Shown one piece after another: positions 46,661 to 56,609 of a stretch of 64,000 bases of DNA (within the stretch, counting starts at the first letter, position 1; each line of letters starts with the position of its first letter). Origin of the DNA: Rhynchopus euleeides. Taxonomy: Eukaryota; Euglenozoa; Diplonemea; Diplonemida; Diplonemidae. The notes beneath the pieces were generated by a model. It had not been told where the DNA came from. It saw only the letters and a list, made by a program, of their open reading frames with translations, and did not search any database. The stretch covers positions 372,001 through 436,000 of the forward strand of contig OY723255.1 of assembly GCA_963210315.1 (NCBI GenBank). Reading direction: 5' to 3'. The position numbers were made by a program, and so were the translations under genes.

Positions 46661-48495
46661 TCAACGAGGCGGGCGCGCTGGTAAAAGTGTGGGTGGCATC
46701 GACACTGGTGGCAACTCCACGGGGTGTGTGGCCTGCGTCCCTCGCGTGTACGCGTCTGCGCGTTGGTCGTGGGTCGCAACCCAGTGTGGAATCAGTCGTA
46801 TCTGCTGGCGGCGCGCTGTTGTGTATATCTCCTGCAGCAGAAGGTTGCCTCGGTAGTTGGCGCAGTGGCCCTTCCGGAGCGCGAACACCAGGCCGAGGTT
46901 GTCTATGTGGCAGGTCACGCTTGCCTCCCTCACACGCTGCATCATGCGCACCCCCTGCCACACTGCATACGCTTCCTTCAGGAAGATGTTCGTGTCCGCG
47001 TCGCTCCCTTCGAACGCACCTTGGGACACTGACTCCCCTCCCGGTAACACGAGCACCGCCGCCCACGCCGTGGATGACGCGTCTGTCCAGAGCTCAATGG
47101 TCGGTGGCGGGTTCTGCGGCGTATACCACTCGTTGTCCTCGATGAGTCGTGTCCGCGCCACTGTCTCCGCCTGCACTGACGGAGGTACTGCGACCCTGGA
47201 GTCCCATCGGGCGTTGTTCGAGTGAGTCTGCTTCGCGATGCGCCGCACGAAGGACAACACGGCTGGCATGTAACACATCGGTGTCCGCATCACATACGAC
47301 TGCCAGACGAAAGACCCGAATACTCTGAACGCCCTGCGTGGTGTCGTGTGGCCGTTGACGACTTCCTTGTACTCTTCCCGTCCGAGGACTTTTTGCACCC
47401 AGGCTGTGTCCATGCGGAAACGGTGTCGCGTCAGGTCGAAGTGAATCCCGAACACTGTGAAGTCCTGCAGCGGCACGCCGTGTTGTGTGTCGTCGAAGTT
47501 CAGGGCGGCCCCCACCTTCTCGCAGCGGCTGATGAAGTCGGCGTACCTCGCCTGTGCCTCTGGTAGGGAGTCTCCGACAGCGATGAAGTTGTCAATCCAG
47601 ACTATTCCGTGCTCTGGCGGGAGCAGCACGCGTGCGCTGCGGTTCGCGATTGCCGGGGAATGTGACCACCCCATGCACATGACAGTCAGGAAGGTCTTCA
47701 CGAATGTCTTTCTCTCCCCGCCTAGGCGCACTTCGAAGTAGCGTTGGATCTCCTTGTGTACGGGGAACTGGTAGAACCAGCTGCGTGCATCTGCCATCAC
47801 CACCCAGCTCGCCGCGGCCACTCGCTGTGTCACCTCCGTGATGTCCTGCAAACGCATGTCCGGTGGGCGTGTCATCAGTGCGTTTAGCCGCCTTGCGTCG
47901 ACGATGAAACGTTGGCCCCCAGACTTCTTGGACACGGTGAACGCTGGCAGCGTGAGGTACGGGTGTGCATCCGCCTCCGTCAGGACGCCATACTCAACCA
48001 AGGTGTCCAGGTGGTGCAACATGTGGCGTGATACCTTCCTCCCCGTTTTACGTAGTTCTTGGCGGGCCTCGGGAAGCAGTGCGTCAGCGAAAGCGGCTGG
48101 CTTGGTGATGAGGTCCAGGACCCCCGTCAGTTCACCCTCGCTGTCCAACCGTCGCAGTTCCTTGAGATTGAGGCGTGAGGTGCAGATCTCCGCGATGTAG
48201 TCCTCTTCCTCCGGCAGCTCCGTCTTCGCGTTGGCTGGCCGTATCACCTTCCCCCCCGTGCACACACCCAAGTCCTCCCCGTAGAGGTCCTCGACACCCG
48301 GACCGTACGACTCTGCGCTATCCACCTCGCTCCACGCTTCCTCATCACTGGGTGGAGGGTCGGACGTGGCTTCGTCGGATGTGGCATCTTCGTAGTAGCG
48401 GCGCGCTGCGAACAGCCTCGTGGTCCCCGGGAAGTGGGTTGCTGTCAGGGGTTTTGGCTGTGTGCGCGTAGTCCCCCCTTGCTGTCGTTTTTTCT
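46661..48495 (-). CDS. Reverse transcriptase-RNase H of YR element, copy 1
   Basis: The same frame is open from 49519, but only the part downstream of the recombinase stop has conserved content. The RT shows VVMADARSWFYQFPV (catalytic Asp), VMCMGWSHSPAIANR, and VWIDNFIAVGD at about 47570-47605, where the usual second Asp of YxDD is Asn. RNase H follows: IELWTDASSTAW, FLKEAYAVW, CHIDNLGLV and RADAYTRG carry the four acidic residues. No ATG is obvious at the boundary, so expression may rely on frameshifting or re-initiation. It would copy the element RNA in the cytoplasm or particle. Nearly identical to copy 2. Confidence 0.85.
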
Positions 48496-49461
48496 TCACC
48501 ACTCGATCTTCGCCGACACCTGTGCTGTCTCGCGCGCGTGTGCGTTTTCCGCCGCTGATACGTAACGCATCACACCGTCGACCGTCGCGTGTCTCGAGAG
48601 GAGGCGCACCTCCTCCAGTGGAACGTTCTTCCGCGCAAGCTGTGTGAGTGCCCCCCTCCGCAGAGAGTGTGCCGTGAGCCCCCTCCGTGCCCGCTTGACG
48701 GCTTTTACCACGGTCCGGTAGGTGACGTCCGCCGGGAACAGTCTCGTCTCTCCTGCACTGCGCGCCCTGCGGAGGCGGTGTCGGAGGATACGGTGTAGGT
48801 CCTTCGGCAGGGAGATTCCTGTGATGTGACCCATGTGGAAAGGGTCCGCCTTCGACTGGGTCCAGCGCACGTATATCGGCTCGCTGCGCTTTTCCGATGT
48901 GACGTCCTTCACATCCAAACGCAGTGCGTCCGAAGCCCTTGCCGCACCCCCCCACATGATGCCGAGCAGCAGTTTCACGATGGGACGTGGCTCCTTCGCT
49001 AGCGCCTCCCGGATGTTGTGGGCTGTTGCTGGTTCTGCTTGCTTCTGTGGTCGTAGTGCTCCTCCCCGCTTCAGCGCCCGCCTGTAGTCCGCCACAATTT
49101 GTCTTCCGTCGAGGGGGAACGCTGCGAAGCGTCTGAGTGCTGCTGCAAGGTTGTTGAGGTACTGGAGGGCGGACTGCACTGATAGCCCGTCCTTCCGTTG
49201 CTTCGTGACCCACAGCACCGCCCCTTCGTCGTGTGGCAGTGTCCGCCTCTCCGCTTTCATCCACCCTTCCCGGAACTGCGAGTATCTGTCGTATGTGCGG
49301 CGGAGGGCCCCCCAGTATGTGGGTGCGAGGGCTTGGGACAGGGTGTGCTGTAGTTCCTGGCGAATGGTGGTTGCTTCCTCCGGGGTCACGCTCGTCTCGG
49401 TCTTGCGGGGGCGTCCTCTTGTTGACGGGGGGGCAGATGGTACTGCCTTCACATACACCAC
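48496..49461 (-). CDS. Tyrosine recombinase of YR element, copy 1
   Basis: About 321 residues. Catalytic residues visible: R175 (GAARASDAL), H265-x-x-R268 (AHSLRRGAL), H291 (LSRHAT) and Y300 (VMRYV). N-terminal helical domain with YWGALRRTYDRYSQFREGW. There is no ATG before residue 68; the open frame begins with GTG GTG TAT GTG, 55 nt after the gag stop, so a frameshift from gag or non-ATG initiation is likely. It overlaps the open frame of the RT ORF. It integrates the element's circular DNA. Confidence 0.8.
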   Translation of the reverse strand: MVYVKAVPSAPPSTRGRPRKTETSVTPEEATTIRQELQHTLSQALAPTYWGALRRTYDRYSQFREGWMKAERRTLPHDEGAVLWVTKQRKDGLSVQSALQYLNNLAAALRRFAAFPLDGRQIVADYRRALKRGGALRPQKQAEPATAHNIREALAKEPRPIVKLLLGIMWGGAARASDALRLDVKDVTSEKRSEPIYVRWTQSKADPFHMGHITGISLPKDLHRILRHRLRRARSAGETRLFPADVTYRTVVKAVKRARRGLTAHSLRRGALTQLARKNVPLEEVRLLSRHATVDGVMRYVSAAENAHARETAQVSAKIEW

Positions 49462-49515
49462 CGCGGCGGGGGGGAGGGTCGTGGCCCGCGGGCGTCCCCT
49501 GCTGGTGTCGGGAAG

Positions 49516-50586
49516 TCACTGTCGCTTGCCTTTCCCCCCCCGTCCTTTGTGGTGGCCCTTTCCCGAGTAGGGCGCGGGGCGGTCCTGCGTGTTACGCTCC
49601 TGCAGGAACCGCTCCTGAAACGCGGCCCGCCTCTCCTGCGTGTCGTCCTGCGTGGCCCGCCCCTCCCGGAGTAGGCGCCCGTGTGCCACCGCATCGTACT
49701 TCGCTGGGTCCATAATCTTCGCCTTTGCCAGGTAGAGGCGGGCGCCCGCTCGCCCCTTCAGGAGAAAGTGTGAGTTCATAGCGACGATTGTCTTGTGAAG
49801 GGCCTCGATAAACCGGTCCGGATCGTCGTCGTCGCGGATCAGCCCCATTGTCTGAAACAGAGAGTCGAAGGCCTGGATGAGCTGGTGTTGCCAGTCCGGT
49901 GAACTCGGGGCATCGCTGAGCTCCGCCTGTCGGAAAACCCGGGATACCTCAGCTTTCACCAACCTGCGTCCGGGGGCAGTGGCGATCGACGATCCCCAGG
50001 TCGACACGATGTGGGCGGAGAAGTCAGCGGGCAGCTCGGCCTCCGTCCGCTGCAGCGCCTTCTGCAGAGTGGCGATCTGCTTCGCCTGCGTCTCCACGGT
50101 CTTCTTCAGCTCCTTCTGCTCCTTCTCCAGCCGGCCTGTCAACTTCAGCAGGTACTCCAGCGAGTTCGCCACGCGGAGATCGGTGTTCGAGTCGGCGGGG
50201 TGGTGTGCGTCCCTGTGCTGGAGGCCCGTGCCACTCTGGCTGTCCGCCTCGCTGTACTCCCCGTCCTCGCCTAGCTCGCCCGCCCCTGCTGCCAGGTCCG
50301 CCGCGGTCTCCTCGTCGACCGCCTGCCGGACCCATGCGCACTCGGGGCACACCCAGCCCCTGTCCCCTGCGCCCTCGAGCCATTCGGGGACGATGTGCGC
50401 CGGGATGTGCTCTCTCATGCACGTCCTGACCGTGGTCCCACCGCAGTCGTGGCAGCTGAATGCGGTCCTGGCTGTGTGCGTTGTATTGCAGGTTTCGAAT
50501 ATGCACTCGGGGCGACGCTCTGCTGGCTCGTTGTCGGGGTGGGCGGGGTCGGGAACCTTCAGGGTGTCCCAATCCAGAGTGGCCAT
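49516..50586 (-). CDS. Gag-like protein of YR element, copy 1
   Basis: 356 residues from ATG 50586 (MATLDWDTL). Residues 28-83 hold C28, C33, H37, C45, C48, C56, H60, C80 and C83, a PHD/RING-like double zinc site (CIFETCNTTH, SCHDCGGTTVRTC, WVCPECAW). An acidic linker and a coiled coil (LKLTGRLEKEQKELKKTVET) follow at about 150-200. The C-terminal third carries VSTWGSSIATAPGRRLVKAE and a basic GKGHHKGRGGKGKRQ tail suited to RNA binding. Same plan as in the element at 39.9-43.9 kb. Confidence 0.8.
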   Translation of the reverse strand: MATLDWDTLKVPDPAHPDNEPAERRPECIFETCNTTHTARTAFSCHDCGGTTVRTCMREHIPAHIVPEWLEGAGDRGWVCPECAWVRQAVDEETAADLAAGAGELGEDGEYSEADSQSGTGLQHRDAHHPADSNTDLRVANSLEYLLKLTGRLEKEQKELKKTVETQAKQIATLQKALQRTEAELPADFSAHIVSTWGSSIATAPGRRLVKAEVSRVFRQAELSDAPSSPDWQHQLIQAFDSLFQTMGLIRDDDDPDRFIEALHKTIVAMNSHFLLKGRAGARLYLAKAKIMDPAKYDAVAHGRLLREGRATQDDTQERRAAFQERFLQERNTQDRPAPYSGKGHHKGRGGKGKRQ

Positions 50587-50588
50587 CT

Positions 50589-50915
50589 TCTCTGTTACGC
50601 AGCTCGGCGTAGTTACTGTCCCTCTCTGTTTGTTACACGCAGCACGGCGTTGTTACTGTCCCTCTCTGTAAGATACACGCAGCTCGGCGTAGTTACTGTC
50701 CCTCTCTGTTTGTTACACGCAGCACGGCGTTGTTACTGCCCCTCTCTGTAAGATACACGCAGCTCGGCGTAGTTACTGTCCCTCTCTGACCTCAAAATAC
50801 GCGCAGCTCGGCGTACTCCCTCAGCCCGTAGTTACGCACGGCGTAGTTACTGTCCCTCTCTCTTCAGAACAACCACGCAGCTCGGCGTACTCTGTCCGCT
50901 TCTGTCACTCTTGCC
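50589..50915. repeat. 40-bp tandem repeats upstream of gag, copy 1
   Basis: Units of ACGCAGCTCGGCGTAGTTAC, TGTCCCTCTCTGTTTGTTAC with variants (AAGATACACG, CTCAGCCCG). They end close to the element's 5' boundary (50944). Position and repetition suggest a promoter array. The corresponding array of copy 2 has a different unit. Confidence 0.85.
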
Positions 50916-51148
50916 CCCCTCTTGATTCTCTCGCCTGCTTGATAGTTTGTTGCGTTGACGCTTCTACACACAAAACCCTGAACTGATCACACCCTGAGCC
51001 TGATGAAGGGTGGGGTTAGTGTATAGAGCACGTTTGGTTGCAGCTGTGGTGGGGCGCTTTCCGCTCACACGAGTGTGCTTAAAAAAAAATTCGAAAGGGT
51101 CCCCCTACAAATCGCCGGTCTTAGGAGCAAAAAATTTGGGCACCCAGA

Positions 51149-52356
51149 CAGGCCTGGGCGGGGAACGAGCCCTTTTTCCGGGTTTTTTGGGTCGGGGAAC
51201 CAGGTTTTTTCTAAGAATTTTTACAAGGGATTTTTTGCTCGCCCCCCCACAGTTTCCAGGCGCGTGCCCGTCAGGCGGGACTTTTTCTCTGATTTCTCTC
51301 CGCGTCATCATGTGACAGCTCTCGGGTGATGCCCAGAGATGCTTGCGGCAGAGAGTGCCCCTCATGCGCGTTACAGCTGAAAATGAATGAGGATCATCTG
51401 GCACTCGTTCTCATCGGGGGTTGTGCTCCGCAGGGACTCAATACACCTTGGCACTCTCGCAGGGCTGGACATGCCAGCAGCTGGAGGACAGTTACAAAGC
51501 TGCCACTCCCCGACGCCACCCACCTGCTGGCCCCTTCAGGTCTGAAAGCCCAAAAGCTCCCGGGGATTTTTGCAGTGGTGCGCACCATATTCAGCACAGT
51601 AGGGTGATCTCTCCGATTTTCCAAAACTGCTGGTTTACTGGTTTGGGGAACGGTCGTCGGCAGACCGTTGAAATGCTCGTGTTAGCAAGGCACACTCACG
51701 TTTCAGGTAGCGTGTTGCGTGTCACGCATGTCGCGAACGCGGCAAGTGTACCTCCCAGGTGGGGAAGCCCGACCTCCTGTCCGATGTCAGTCAGGCTTCG
51801 AAGAAGCGCTTCATGGATGTGGTGCTGACCTCCTACGCTGCACTGTACCCGGGGAAGTGAGATAGATGGACGGGCACACGCTACATGGGGGGTCTGGGGG
51901 GCGGAGCCCCCCAGCCGCCGGAGGCCACGGTAGCGAACATCTGTTCGTGTGGGCGTACAGATTCTGTGCGAGTTGGCTGCGTCCTCAGAGGCGACTGGAG
52001 TGGTTGGACCCCGACCTGATGGGATTCGAAGGACTTGAGTACGAGACGTATGCCACAGGGGGGTCTGGGGGGCGGAGCCCCCCAGCCGCCGGAGGCCACG
52101 GTAGTGAACGTCTGGCTCTCCAGTTGGCCAGCAAGGCGAACGGTACGGGGGACAGACTTCCCTTCCATCCTTGTGCGCGCCCTGTCGACTGGGGAAAACT
52201 TAGAAAACGTTTTTTCCTCTGCGAAACAACCTTAGAAAAAAAATCCCCTAACAAAATTCTTAGAAAAAAACTTTTTTCCCCCTTACAAAAATTCTTAGAA
52301 AAAAAGTTCAGAATCCTGAAAGTGGGGAACAAGCCCCCCAGTTAGGAACAGCCCTG
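51149..52356. mobile_element. hAT-like non-autonomous element, 1.2 kb
   Basis: CAGGCCTGGG at the left and CAGCCCTG at the right are short inverted ends, flanked by the 8-bp duplication CACCCAGA (51141-51148 and 52357-52364). Removing it restores the left arm of the foldback exactly. It contains two copies of the GTCTGGGGGGCGGAGCCCCC block shared with 31516-32176. No transposase gene. Confidence 0.8.
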
Positions 52357-52759
52357 CACCCAGATTTCAAAAATTTTCAAACTATTTTCTGGACCAAAAA
52401 TCAAACTATTGAGGTCCTGGCCGGACATGTCCGGGGGGGGGTCAAAATTGGATTTCCCGAATTTCCGGGTCCGGACATGTCCGCCCGGACATCCGGACAC
52501 CAGAAAATGTCCGCCCGGACATGTCCGCCCTGTCCGGGGCGGACATTTCTGGATGTCCGGATGTCCGGGCGGACATGTCCGGGCGGGAAATTCGGGAAAT
52601 GTCCGGGGGGGGGGGGGGGGGTCAAAATTGGACCCGGACATCCGGACACCCGGATTTCCGGGTCCGGGCATGTCCGCCCTGAAATCGCCTAAGGGGCCGG
52701 GGGAAATCCAGGAAATTCGGGAAATCCAGGAATATGAAGAATCCTCCAAAAAAAATATA

Positions 52760-53130
52760 AAAAAAGTCTGCGGAACTCTGCCAGACTCAACCAGAGTAGG
52801 ATGTATGACTTTGCCTGAAGTACAGAAAATGGGGGTGTCAGTGGCGGAGCACAAAAGAAGAAAACATCAGAAACATATTCATTCGTGTCGTGGATCTGTC
52901 TTCGCGGTGGTGTATTTCCCCTAACACCCTTGGCTGGTCAGGACCTGTCATGTGTGTCAGTTGCAGACACAGCACCCACACGAAGGTTCTTTGCTGTGAA
53001 GAGCCACCCGTCAGGGCAGGGGCTGGGTGCAACACCCGACCCTCGTCCATCTTCCTCGGGTATGGCAAGTTTGCGGTTTGGCTGAAAAATCCCGTGTAAA
53101 GAAAACCAAAACCCGTGGACCTGGGACCCC
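52760..53130. other. No gene recognised
   Basis: Includes a minus-strand spliced-leader-like TTTTCTGTACTTCAGG at about 52813-52828 and short frames without motifs. Confidence 0.4.
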
Positions 53131-53133
53131 CCG

Positions 53134-53350
53134 CACGGTGGGATCTTGTAAATTTTACATGTATAACTACAAGTATAATACATGTATTGGGGGCCCTCGC
53201 TACCAAGTGTGACTGAGTGAGAAAAAGTGAGAAGTCAGCCATGTTTGGCTGACAACTGACGACTCGTGACTCACAGTGACTCGTAGCGAGGGCCCCCATT
53301 ATACATGTATAATACTTGCATGTCAACTATTATACATGTATAATACCGTA
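53134..53350. repeat. CACGGTG end with TATACATGTATA palindromes
   Basis: CACGGTGGGATCTTGTAAAT at 53134 opens like the two-gene transposons, followed by TACATGTATAACTACAAG. GGGGGCCCTCGCTAC (53190) is inverted as GTAGCGAGGGCCCCC (53283), so the segment folds back. An inverted relative of the end (TACAAGATCCCACCGTG) lies at 60186-60202. Probably a non-autonomous member of the same class. Confidence 0.55.
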
Positions 53351-53362
53351 TACGTAAATATT

Positions 53363-53978
53363 ATGGAACGTAAATATTATGGAACGGGCCCATTTTTGGC
53401 CGGTCCGTTCCATAATATTTACGTTCCAAAATATTTACAGGGCCAGTTCGGGACTCGGTGGTGAGGACGGCTTGCGTCAGGAATCGCGCGAAAAGTGCAC
53501 GAGTAGGTCCCGTCAGGGACTCTGTACGCCGTCCGATCACCTGGTCCAAGTCCCCGAGTCGCAGAAAGCCCTGTAAATATTATGGAACGAAAAAAATCTG
53601 GAACGCCAACCCACCAGCGTTCCAAAATATTTACGTTCCATAATATTTACGTTCCATAATACCGTATACGTAAATATTATGGAACGTAAATATTATGGAA
53701 CGGGCCCATTTTTGGCCGGTCCGTTCCATAATATTTACGTTCCATAATATTTACAGGGCCAGTTGGGGACTCGGTGGTGAGGACGGCTTGCGTCAGGAAT
53801 CGCGCGAAAAGTGCACGAGTAGGTCCCGTCAGGGACTCTGTATGCCGTCCGATCACCTGGTCCAAGTCCCCGAGTCGCAGAAAGCCCTGTAAATATTGTG
53901 GAACGAAAAAAATCTGGAACGCCAACCCACCAGCGTTCCAAAATATTTACGTTCCATAATATTTACGTTCCATAATAT
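53363..53978. repeat. 316-bp tandem duplication with CGTAAATATTATGGAACG iterons
   Basis: 53363-53660 is repeated at 53679-53978 with few changes. Each copy has CGTAAATATTATGGAACG and its complement at both sides of a 125-bp core bounded by ACAGGGCCAGTT and GCAGAAAGCCCTGT. AT-rich palindromic iterons again flank a small core. Non-coding. Confidence 0.85.
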
Positions 53979-54473
53979 TTACGTTCCAAAATATTTACGT
54001 ATACGGTATATACTTGGGAGGATTCTTCATATTCCTGGATTTCCCGAATTTCCTGGATTTCCCCCGGCCCCTTAGGCGGTTTCAGGGCGGACAGGGCGGA
54101 CATGCCCGGACCCGGAAATCCGGGTGTCCGGATGTCCGGGTCCAATTTTGACCCCCCCCCCCCCCCCCCCCGGACATTTCCCGAATTTCCCGCCCGGACA
54201 TGTCCGGGCGGACATCCGGACATCCAGAAATGTCCGCCCCGGACAGGGCGGACATGTCCGGGCGGACATTTTCTGGTGTCCGGATGTCCGGGCGGACATG
54301 TCCGGACCCGGAAATTCGGGAAATCCAATTTTGACCCCCCCCCCCCCCCGGACATGTCCGGCCAGGACCTCAATAGTTTGATTTTTGGTCCAGAAAATAG
54401 TTTGAAAATGTTTGAAATCTGGGTGCCCAAATTTTTTGCTCCTAAGACCGGCGATTTGTAGGGGGACCCTTTC

Positions 54474-54665
54474 GAAAGCGCCCTATCACTTCACAGCTAC
54501 AACCGCTCTGATGAATTTCCTTTTGTTTGTTGCGTTGACGCTTCTACACACAAAACCCTGAACTGATCACACCCTGAGCCTGATGAAGGGTGGGGTTAGT
54601 GTATAGAGCACGTTTGGTTGCAGCTGTGGTGGGGCGCTTTCCGCTCACACGAGTGTGCTTAAAAA
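54474..54665. repeat. MITE-like repeat, family A
   Basis: Complete unit, direct copy of 46361-46551, followed in tandem by the split unit 54666-54737 with 59021-59161. Confidence 0.9.
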
Positions 54666-54774
54666 GCGCCCTATCACTTCACAGCTACAACCGCTCTGAT
54701 GAATTTCCTTTTGTTTGTTGCGTTGACGCTTCTACACCAGGACCCTCATCCGGAGGGACGTGTCCGTCTCGTTC

Positions 54775-56609
54775 TCAACGAGGCGGCCGCGCTGGTAAAA
54801 GTGTAGGTGGCATCGACACTGGTGGCAACACCACGGGGTGTGTGGCCTGCGTCCCTCGCGTGTACGCGTCTGCGCGTTGGTCGTGGGTCGCAACCCAGTG
54901 TGGAATAAGTCGTATCTGCTGGCGGCGCGCTGTTGTGTATATCTCCTGCAGCAGGAGGTTGCCTCGGTAGTTGGCGCAGTGGCCCTTCCGGAGCGCGAAC
55001 ACCAGGCCGAGGTTGTCTATGTGGCAGGTTACGCTTGCCTCCCTCACACGCTGCATCATGCGCACCCCCTGCCACACTGCATACGCTTCCTTCAGGAAGA
55101 TGTTCGTGTCCGCGTCGCTCCCTTCGAACGCCCCTTGGGACACTGACTCCCCTCCCGGCAGCACGAGCACCGCCGCCCACGCCGTGGATGACGCGTCTGT
55201 CCAGAGCTCAATGGTCGGTGGCGGGTTCTGCGGCGTATACCACTCGTTGTCCTCGATGAGGCGTGCCCGCGCCACTGTCTCCGCCTGCACCGACGGAGGT
55301 ACTGCGACCCTGGAGTCCCATCGGGCGTTGTTTGAGTGCGTCTGCTTCGCGATGCGCCGCACGAAGGACAACACGGCTGGCATGTAACACATCGGTGTCC
55401 GCATCACATACGACTGCCAGACGAAAGACCCGAATACTCTGAACGCCCTGCGTGGTGTCGTGTGGCCGTTGACGACTTCCTTGTACTCTTCCCGTCCGAG
55501 GACTTTTTGCACCCAGGCTGTGTCCATGCGGAAACGGTGTCGCGTCAGGTCGAAGTGGATCCCGAACACTGTGAAGTCCTGCAGCGGCACGCCGTGTTGT
55601 GTGTCGTCGAAGTTCAGGGCGGCCCCCACCTTCTCGCAGCGGCTGATGAAGTCGGCGTACCTCGCCTGTGCCTCTGGTAGGGAGTCTCCGACAGCGATGA
55701 AGTTGTCAATCCAGACTATTCCGTGCTCTGGCGGGAGCAGCACGCGTGCGCTGCGGTTCGCGATTGCCGGGGAATGTGACCACCCCATGCACATGACAGT
55801 CAGGAAGGTCTTCACGAATGTCTTTCTCTCCCCGCCTAGGCGCACTTCGAAATAGCGTTGGATCTCCTTGTGTACGGGGAACTGGTAGAACCAGCTGCGT
55901 GCATCTGCCATCACCACCCAGCTCGCCGCGGCCACTCGCTGTGTCACCTCCGTGATGTCCTGCAAACGCATGTCCGGTGGGCGTGTCATCAGTGCATTTA
56001 GCCGCCTTGCGTCGACGATGAAACGTTGGCCCCCAGACTTCTTGGACACGGTGAACGCTGGCAGCGTGAGGTACGGGTGTGCATCCGCCTCCGTCAGGAC
56101 GCCATACTCAACCAAGGTGTCCAGGTGGTGCAACATGTGGCGTGATACCTTCCTCCCCGTTTTACGTAGTTCTTGGCGGGCCTCGGGAAGCAGTGCGTCA
56201 GCGAAAGCGGCTGGCTTGGTGATGAGGTCCAAGACCCCCGTCAGTTCACCCTCGCTGTCCAACCGTCGCAGTTCCTTGAGATTGAGGCGCGAGGTGCAGA
56301 TCTCCGCGATGTAGTCCTCTTCCTCCGACAGCTCCGTCTTCGCGTTGGCTGGCCGTATCACCTTCCCCCCCGTGCACACACCCAAGTCCTCCCCGTAGAG
56401 GTCCTCGACACCCGGACCGTACGACTCTGCGCTATCCACCTCGCTCCACGCTTCCTCATCACTGGGTGGTGGGTCGGACGCGGCTTCGTCGGATGTGGCA
56501 TCTTCGTAGTAGCGGCGCGCTGCGAACAGCCTCGTGGTCCCCGGGAAGTGGGTTGCTGTCAGGGGTTTTGGCTGTGTGCGCGTCGTCCCCCCTTGCTGTC
56601 GTTTTTTCT
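54775..56609 (-). CDS. Reverse transcriptase-RNase H of YR element, copy 2
   Basis: Open frame from 57069 to 54775; conserved content begins near the recombinase stop. Same motifs as copy 1, including WIDNF at 55699-55713 and the RNase H acidic residues (LWTDASS, KEAYAVW, HIDNLG, ADAYTRG). Only scattered substitutions separate the two copies (for example ELPEEED becomes ELSEEED), so the enzyme may still be functional although its element is otherwise damaged. Confidence 0.8.

Larger units (their letters stand above)
46624..50944 (-). mobile_element. VIPER/DIRS-like YR retroelement, copy 1
   Basis: 4.32 kb between 25-bp direct repeats (46599-46623 and 50945-50969) whose core is GTTGCGTTGACGCTTCTA, part of the family A repeat. 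Minus-strand order: tandem promoter-like repeats, gag-like ORF, tyrosine recombinase, RT-RNase H. All three ORFs are open. Direct-repeat flanks identical to the target agree with recombinase-mediated integration at a short shared sequence. The order gag-YR-RT/RH is as described for VIPER-like elements of trypanosomatids. Confidence 0.85.
51090..54476. mobile_element. Inner foldback element with CCGGACATGTCCGG iterons
   Basis: Ends TTCGAAAGGGTCCCCCTAC (51090) and its complement (to 54476). The arms (51090-51148 plus 52357-52745; and 54013-54476) are long inverted repeats built from GGACATGTCCG palindromes and (G)n/(C)n tracts. A hAT-like element interrupts the left arm. The centre holds the CACGGTG/TACATGTA segment and a 316-bp tandem duplication. 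It lies between two family A repeats. No transposase ORF. Confidence 0.75.

Noticed and set aside
48496-49519. Long open frame upstream of the RT, overlapping the recombinase gene (two frames)
   Set aside because: It lacks conserved residues, and its peptide is the out-of-frame reading of the recombinase; only the part after 48496 is taken as RT.
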